Source: Pseudomonadota bacterium (lineage in GTDB: Bacteria > Pseudomonadota > Gammaproteobacteria > Burkholderiales > SG8-39). From it: a stretch of DNA of 64,000 nt. Every line of letters starts with the position of its first letter. Position 1 is the first letter of the stretch. Below the pieces are notes generated by a model. That model was not told the DNA's origin and ran no database searches. It saw only the letters and a program-made list of their open reading frames with translations. The stretch lies in assembly GCA_947455195.1 (NCBI GenBank), contig CANGMI010000008.1, positions 1 through 64,000 of the forward strand. The letters are read 5' to 3'. A program made the translations under genes and the position numbers. This document shows positions 61,315 through 64,000 of this stretch, piece by piece.

Positions 61315-62550
61315 TCACCGCAGCGACACCATCGTCTGGAGCAGCGCATCCTGCGTCTTGATCGTCTCGGCATTGGCCTGGTAGGTCCGCTGCGCGGTAA
61401 TCATCTCGACCAGGGCCGAGGTGAGGTCGACATTCGACTGCTCGAGCGCACCCGACTGGATGCTGCCGAGGGTGCCCGAGCCGGGGGCTCCCGTCACCGG
61501 TTGCCCCGACTTCCTGGTCGCAGCCCAGGCGTTGTTCCCCAGGAACTGCAAGCCTTGCACGTCGCTGAACGAAGCGAGCGCGATCTGACCCTGCGGTCGG
61601 CTCTGCCCGTTCGAATAGCGTCCCTGGATGAGGCCATCGGCACCGATGTTCAGGCCGAGCAACTTCCCCGAGGCGTATCCATCCTGATTGATGGCGGTCA
61701 CCCCGAACGCGGCGCCGAACTGGGTGGTGCCGGCAAAGCCGATATCGAGTGCCTGCGGCGAATCGGCGCCACCACCCATGGTCAGGGAAATGGTCATCGG
61801 CAGTGTCGTCTGCGTGTCGTCGATTGCACCACTCGCCTTGAACACCAGACTGCCCACGGAAGCGCCCCCGTTGATGCCGGCGCCATCGAGTTCCGCCCGC
61901 ACATCCCAACTGTTGATGGCAGACGTGCTGTTCAGAAAGAAAAGCGACAGGGTGTGTGCATTGCCAAGACTGTCGTAGATCTGTGCGGTCGTGGTGCTGG
62001 TGTAGGTCGAGGGCAGCGTTGCGTCGAACTTCGTCGGGTCGAGTGCCGGCTTGGTGGAGTCGAGATTGGCCGTCACCCCGACGGTCGACGTCGGTTGGGG
62101 CGAGATATCGGATGAACTGATCAGGATCGGCTGCGCGCTCGAGGACGCCTGCACCGTGGCGGTTCCGTCGACACCGTAACCCTCCAGCCGATCGCCGGCC
62201 GCGTTGGCCAGATAACCGTTCGCGTCGATCTGGAACTGACCATCGCGGGAAAAGACCGTCTGGCCCTCGCGTTCCAACTGAAAGAAGCCGGTGCCATTGA
62301 TCGCGCAATCGAGCGGATTGTTGGTAACCGACAGTCCACCCTGGCTGTAGTCGGTGGCGATGGCGCCCACGGACACGCCGATGCCCGCATCGGTCGATGT
62401 CGAACCCGACACCGAGGCGGCGAAGACATCGACGAACTGTGCAGCGGATGACTTGAATCCGACGGTGCTCGAGTTGGCGACGTTGTTGCCGATGATCTCG
62501 AGGTTCTTCGATGCGGCGTTCAGTCCGCTGATGGCCTGCTGGAAGCTCAC
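61315..62550 (-). CDS. flgE: Flagellar hook protein FlgE
   Basis: A 411-residue hook subunit. The GTG at 62550 is taken as start because it gives the conserved N-terminus (SFQQAISGLNAASKNLEIIG, NNVANSSTVGFKSS) and has AGGAGA eight bases upstream; an ATG further upstream would add 23 unrelated residues. The middle contains the hook D1/D2 parts (GTGFFQLEREGQTVFSRDGQF and SLGNAHTLSLFFLNST), and the end is NVDLTSALVEMITAQRTYQA. About 120 subunits build the flexible hook. Confidence 0.94.
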   Translation of the reverse strand: MSFQQAISGLNAASKNLEIIGNNVANSSTVGFKSSAAQFVDVFAASVSGSTSTDAGIGVSVGAIATDYSQGGLSVTNNPLDCAINGTGFFQLEREGQTVFSRDGQFQIDANGYLANAAGDRLEGYGVDGTATVQASSSAQPILISSSDISPQPTSTVGVTANLDSTKPALDPTKFDATLPSTYTSTTTAQIYDSLGNAHTLSLFFLNSTSAINSWDVRAELDGAGINGGASVGSLVFKASGAIDDTQTTLPMTISLTMGGGADSPQALDIGFAGTTQFGAAFGVTAINQDGYASGKLLGLNIGADGLIQGRYSNGQSRPQGQIALASFSDVQGLQFLGNNAWAATRKSGQPVTGAPGSGTLGSIQSGALEQSNVDLTSALVEMITAQRTYQANAETIKTQDALLQTMVSLR

Positions 62551-62649
62551 GGTAGATCTCCTGTCACGGGCGCCGGCGGTGTCCGGCGAGAGGGCTTGTT
62601 GAAGGTTCCGGACATGCACGGAACCAGTCGGTCTTTTCGATGGGCGGGA

Positions 62650-63351
62650 CTACATCAATTGCACGACAGCGGAGAGGGCCTTGACGCCCAGGGTGCCCAG
62701 ATTGATCTGTGGCTGGCCGTTGGCGTTCTGCTGCACGCCTTGCACCACCCCGGCGGCGAGCGGTGTCACCTCGACCGCCTGACCGCCCGAGCTTGCGTTG
62801 ACGCTGAACGTGTACTGGCCGGGGCGCGCCTGGGTGCCATCGGTCTGCGCACCGTTCCACGCAAACACGGACAGTCCGGCCTGCGTGCCGGTCAGGGGCA
62901 GTTGCGCGACCACGAGGCCACTCGCGTTTCGGATGGTGATCGCGCCACCATCCACATTGGAAGGCAGCTGATAGCCACCGCCAGTCGGCGTGCCATCGCT
63001 GAAGTCGAGCGATGACCCATTCACCAATGCGGTATGACCGACGAGGTTGGTCGAGTCGAGAGTCTGCAACGCACCCATCTGACCGAGCAGCGAGGTGATG
63101 CTCGTGTTGAGGTTCTGGATGCCCTGAACCGAACTGATCTGAGCCAGCTGCGAGGTCATCTGGGATGAATCCATCGGATTCATCGGGTCCTGATTCTTCA
63201 TCTGGGCAACGAGCAGCGTCAGGAACTGGTTCTGGATCTGCGCCGCGTTGCCAGTGCCCGCGGCGTTGCCCGACGATGCGCTCGCAACCGCGGCACCGGC
63301 CGCCGTCGCAAGATGGCTGCTGCCAGCAGGTGTGAGGGTACTGATGCTCAT
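62650..63351 (-). CDS. flgD: Flagellar hook-capping/assembly protein FlgD
   Basis: A 233-residue scaffold that caps the growing hook. The N-terminal export part contains NQFLTLLVAQMKNQDPMNPM and DSSQMTSQLAQISSVQGIQ, the family signature; the rest forms tudor/FNIII-like domains (GLSVFAWNGAQTDGTQARPG). The ATG at 63351 has GGAG nine bases upstream and is preferred to ATG 63366, which lacks a ribosome binding site. It lies 99 bp before flgE and 67 bp after flgC. Confidence 0.94.
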   Translation of the reverse strand: MSISTLTPAGSSHLATAAGAAVASASSGNAAGTGNAAQIQNQFLTLLVAQMKNQDPMNPMDSSQMTSQLAQISSVQGIQNLNTSITSLLGQMGALQTLDSTNLVGHTALVNGSSLDFSDGTPTGGGYQLPSNVDGGAITIRNASGLVVAQLPLTGTQAGLSVFAWNGAQTDGTQARPGQYTFSVNASSGGQAVEVTPLAAGVVQGVQQNANGQPQINLGTLGVKALSAVVQLM

Positions 63352-63418
63352 GAGAGACTGCTCCATGCAGGTTGTGTCAGCCGTGGGCTGACAGGAAACA
63401 TCGAGGAGATGCCCGCGC

Positions 63419-63919
63419 TCATGACGTGATCTGGAGCGTGTGCATCATCAGGGTCTTGGCCGTGTTCATGACCTCGGCATTGGCCTGATAGGAGCGAGAG
63501 GCGGAGATCATGTTGACCATCTCCTCGACGACGTTGACGTTGGGCTGGGTCACATAACCTTCGCCATCGGCCATCGGGTGCTTCGGGTCATGGATGCGCT
63601 TCGCCGGTGCACTGCTCTCGACCACACCGCTCACCTTCACGCCAATGCCGCTGCCGCCACTCGAGACGCTGTAGCCACTGCCCTGACCTGCCGTCGCGGC
63701 CAGAAGCGGGGATACCGGTGCAGCAGGGCCGGCGCCGGCCGCGCCGGCCCCACCAGCCATCTGCGCCGCTTCGAACACCACCTGGCGCGCCTTGTAAGCC
63801 TTGCCATCGGGCCCCGCCACCGAGTCGGCGTTGGCGAGATTGCTGGCAACCACGTTGAGCCGCTGGCTCTGAGCCACCATGCCCGACCCGGCGACATCGA
63901 AGATTCTGAAAAGCGACAT
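63419..63919 (-). CDS. flgC: Flagellar proximal rod protein FlgC
   Basis: A 166-residue rod protein starting [20 protein letters not shown] and [20 protein letters not shown], with the C-terminal helix [21 protein letters not shown] Gly/Ala-rich insertion (about residues 60-90) makes it longer than E. coli FlgC (134 residues). ATG 63919 is preferred to the upstream ATG 63937, which would overlap flgB. It lies 14 bp after flgB. Confidence 0.94.
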   Translation of the reverse strand: MSLFRIFDVAGSGMVAQSQRLNVVASNLANADSVAGPDGKAYKARQVVFEAAQMAGGAGAAGAGPAAPVSPLLAATAGQGSGYSVSSGGSGIGVKVSGVVESSAPAKRIHDPKHPMADGEGYVTQPNVNVVEEMVNMISASRSYQANAEVMNTAKTLMMHTLQITS

Positions 63920-63933
63920 GTCGACGCTCCCGC

Positions 63934-64000
63934 TCAACCGTTGCCGCCGCTTTGCATCGCGGCCTGCAGGGTCTTCACATCGTTGGAAACGAAACGCAGA
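63934..64000 (-). CDS. flgB: Flagellar proximal rod protein FlgB, C-terminal end (5' part outside window)
   Basis: The minus strand entering from the right edge reads [21 protein letters not shown] and then a stop. This resembles the C-terminal helix of FlgB, and the position directly before flgC is where flgB lies in other species. The gene continues beyond the window, so only about 21 residues are visible. Confidence 0.75.
   Translation of the reverse strand, partial: LRFVSNDVKTLQAAMQSGGNG

Overview
The window reads as a GC-rich proteobacterial chromosome, most likely a betaproteobacterium of the order Burkholderiales. This rests on three Bug/TctC-type periplasmic receptors beside a tripartite tricarboxylate transporter, the dnaX-ybaB-recR block, the flgBCDEFGHIJKL gene order and the consistently high-GC coding style. 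I saw no rRNA, tRNA, CRISPR array, insertion sequence or integrase. The assignment is an inference from gene content, not a database match.

Region by region. (1) 1-1079 is the 3' end of a repetitive RTX-like secreted protein. (2) 1338-3586 holds a PepSY protein, a b561-type cytochrome, a broken alpha/beta-hydrolase remnant and a D-2-hydroxyacid dehydrogenase. (3) 3970-8025 is a compact operon: a DASS-type anion transporter with an N-terminal cyclic-nucleotide-binding-like domain, a coupled extracytoplasmic solute-binding protein, and a GAPDH homologue with an altered active-site motif. (4) 8056-14160 is a tctC-tctB-tctA-racemase-tctC operon with a divergent third tctC. (5) 14417-19206 has a lone XRE regulator facing a hyuA-hyuB-small-protein operon; hyuB carries eight perfect 9-bp repeats. 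(6) 19458-25247 is an RND efflux operon with a good promoter and a palindrome at the expected start site.

(7) 25281-49003 is a large catabolic and transport region. It contains a UbiD decarboxylase overlapping a soluble hybrid kinase with degenerate ATP-binding boxes; a molybdenum hydroxylase with iron-sulfur and molybdenum subunits but no FAD subunit; and a lipid-modification operon (CFA synthase, DUF2878, DUF1295). It also has an FAH hydrolase, a branched-chain-type ABC importer (livKHMGF), two dehydrogenases, an ACMSD-like decarboxylase or hydrolase, a second orphan molybdenum subunit, and a NitT/TauT-type ABC importer in one operon with an MTHFR-like protein. The mixture suggests uptake and stepwise oxidation or decarboxylation of aromatic or heterocyclic acids, but no ring-cleavage enzyme is present, so the substrate is unknown.

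(8) 49223-51999 is housekeeping (dnaX, ybaB, recR). (9) 52187-53553 is a soluble NarL-type two-component pair. (10) 53668-64000 is the flagellar hook-basal-body cluster on the minus strand, from flgL back to the 3' end of flgB, with a convincing FliA (sigma-28) promoter in front of flgKL.

The strongest leads for something unusual are the transporter/binding-protein/atypical-GAPDH operon, the UbiD gene coupled to a probable pseudokinase, and the molybdenum hydroxylase subunits lacking partners. Small regulatory palindromes and hairpins are reported as candidates only.
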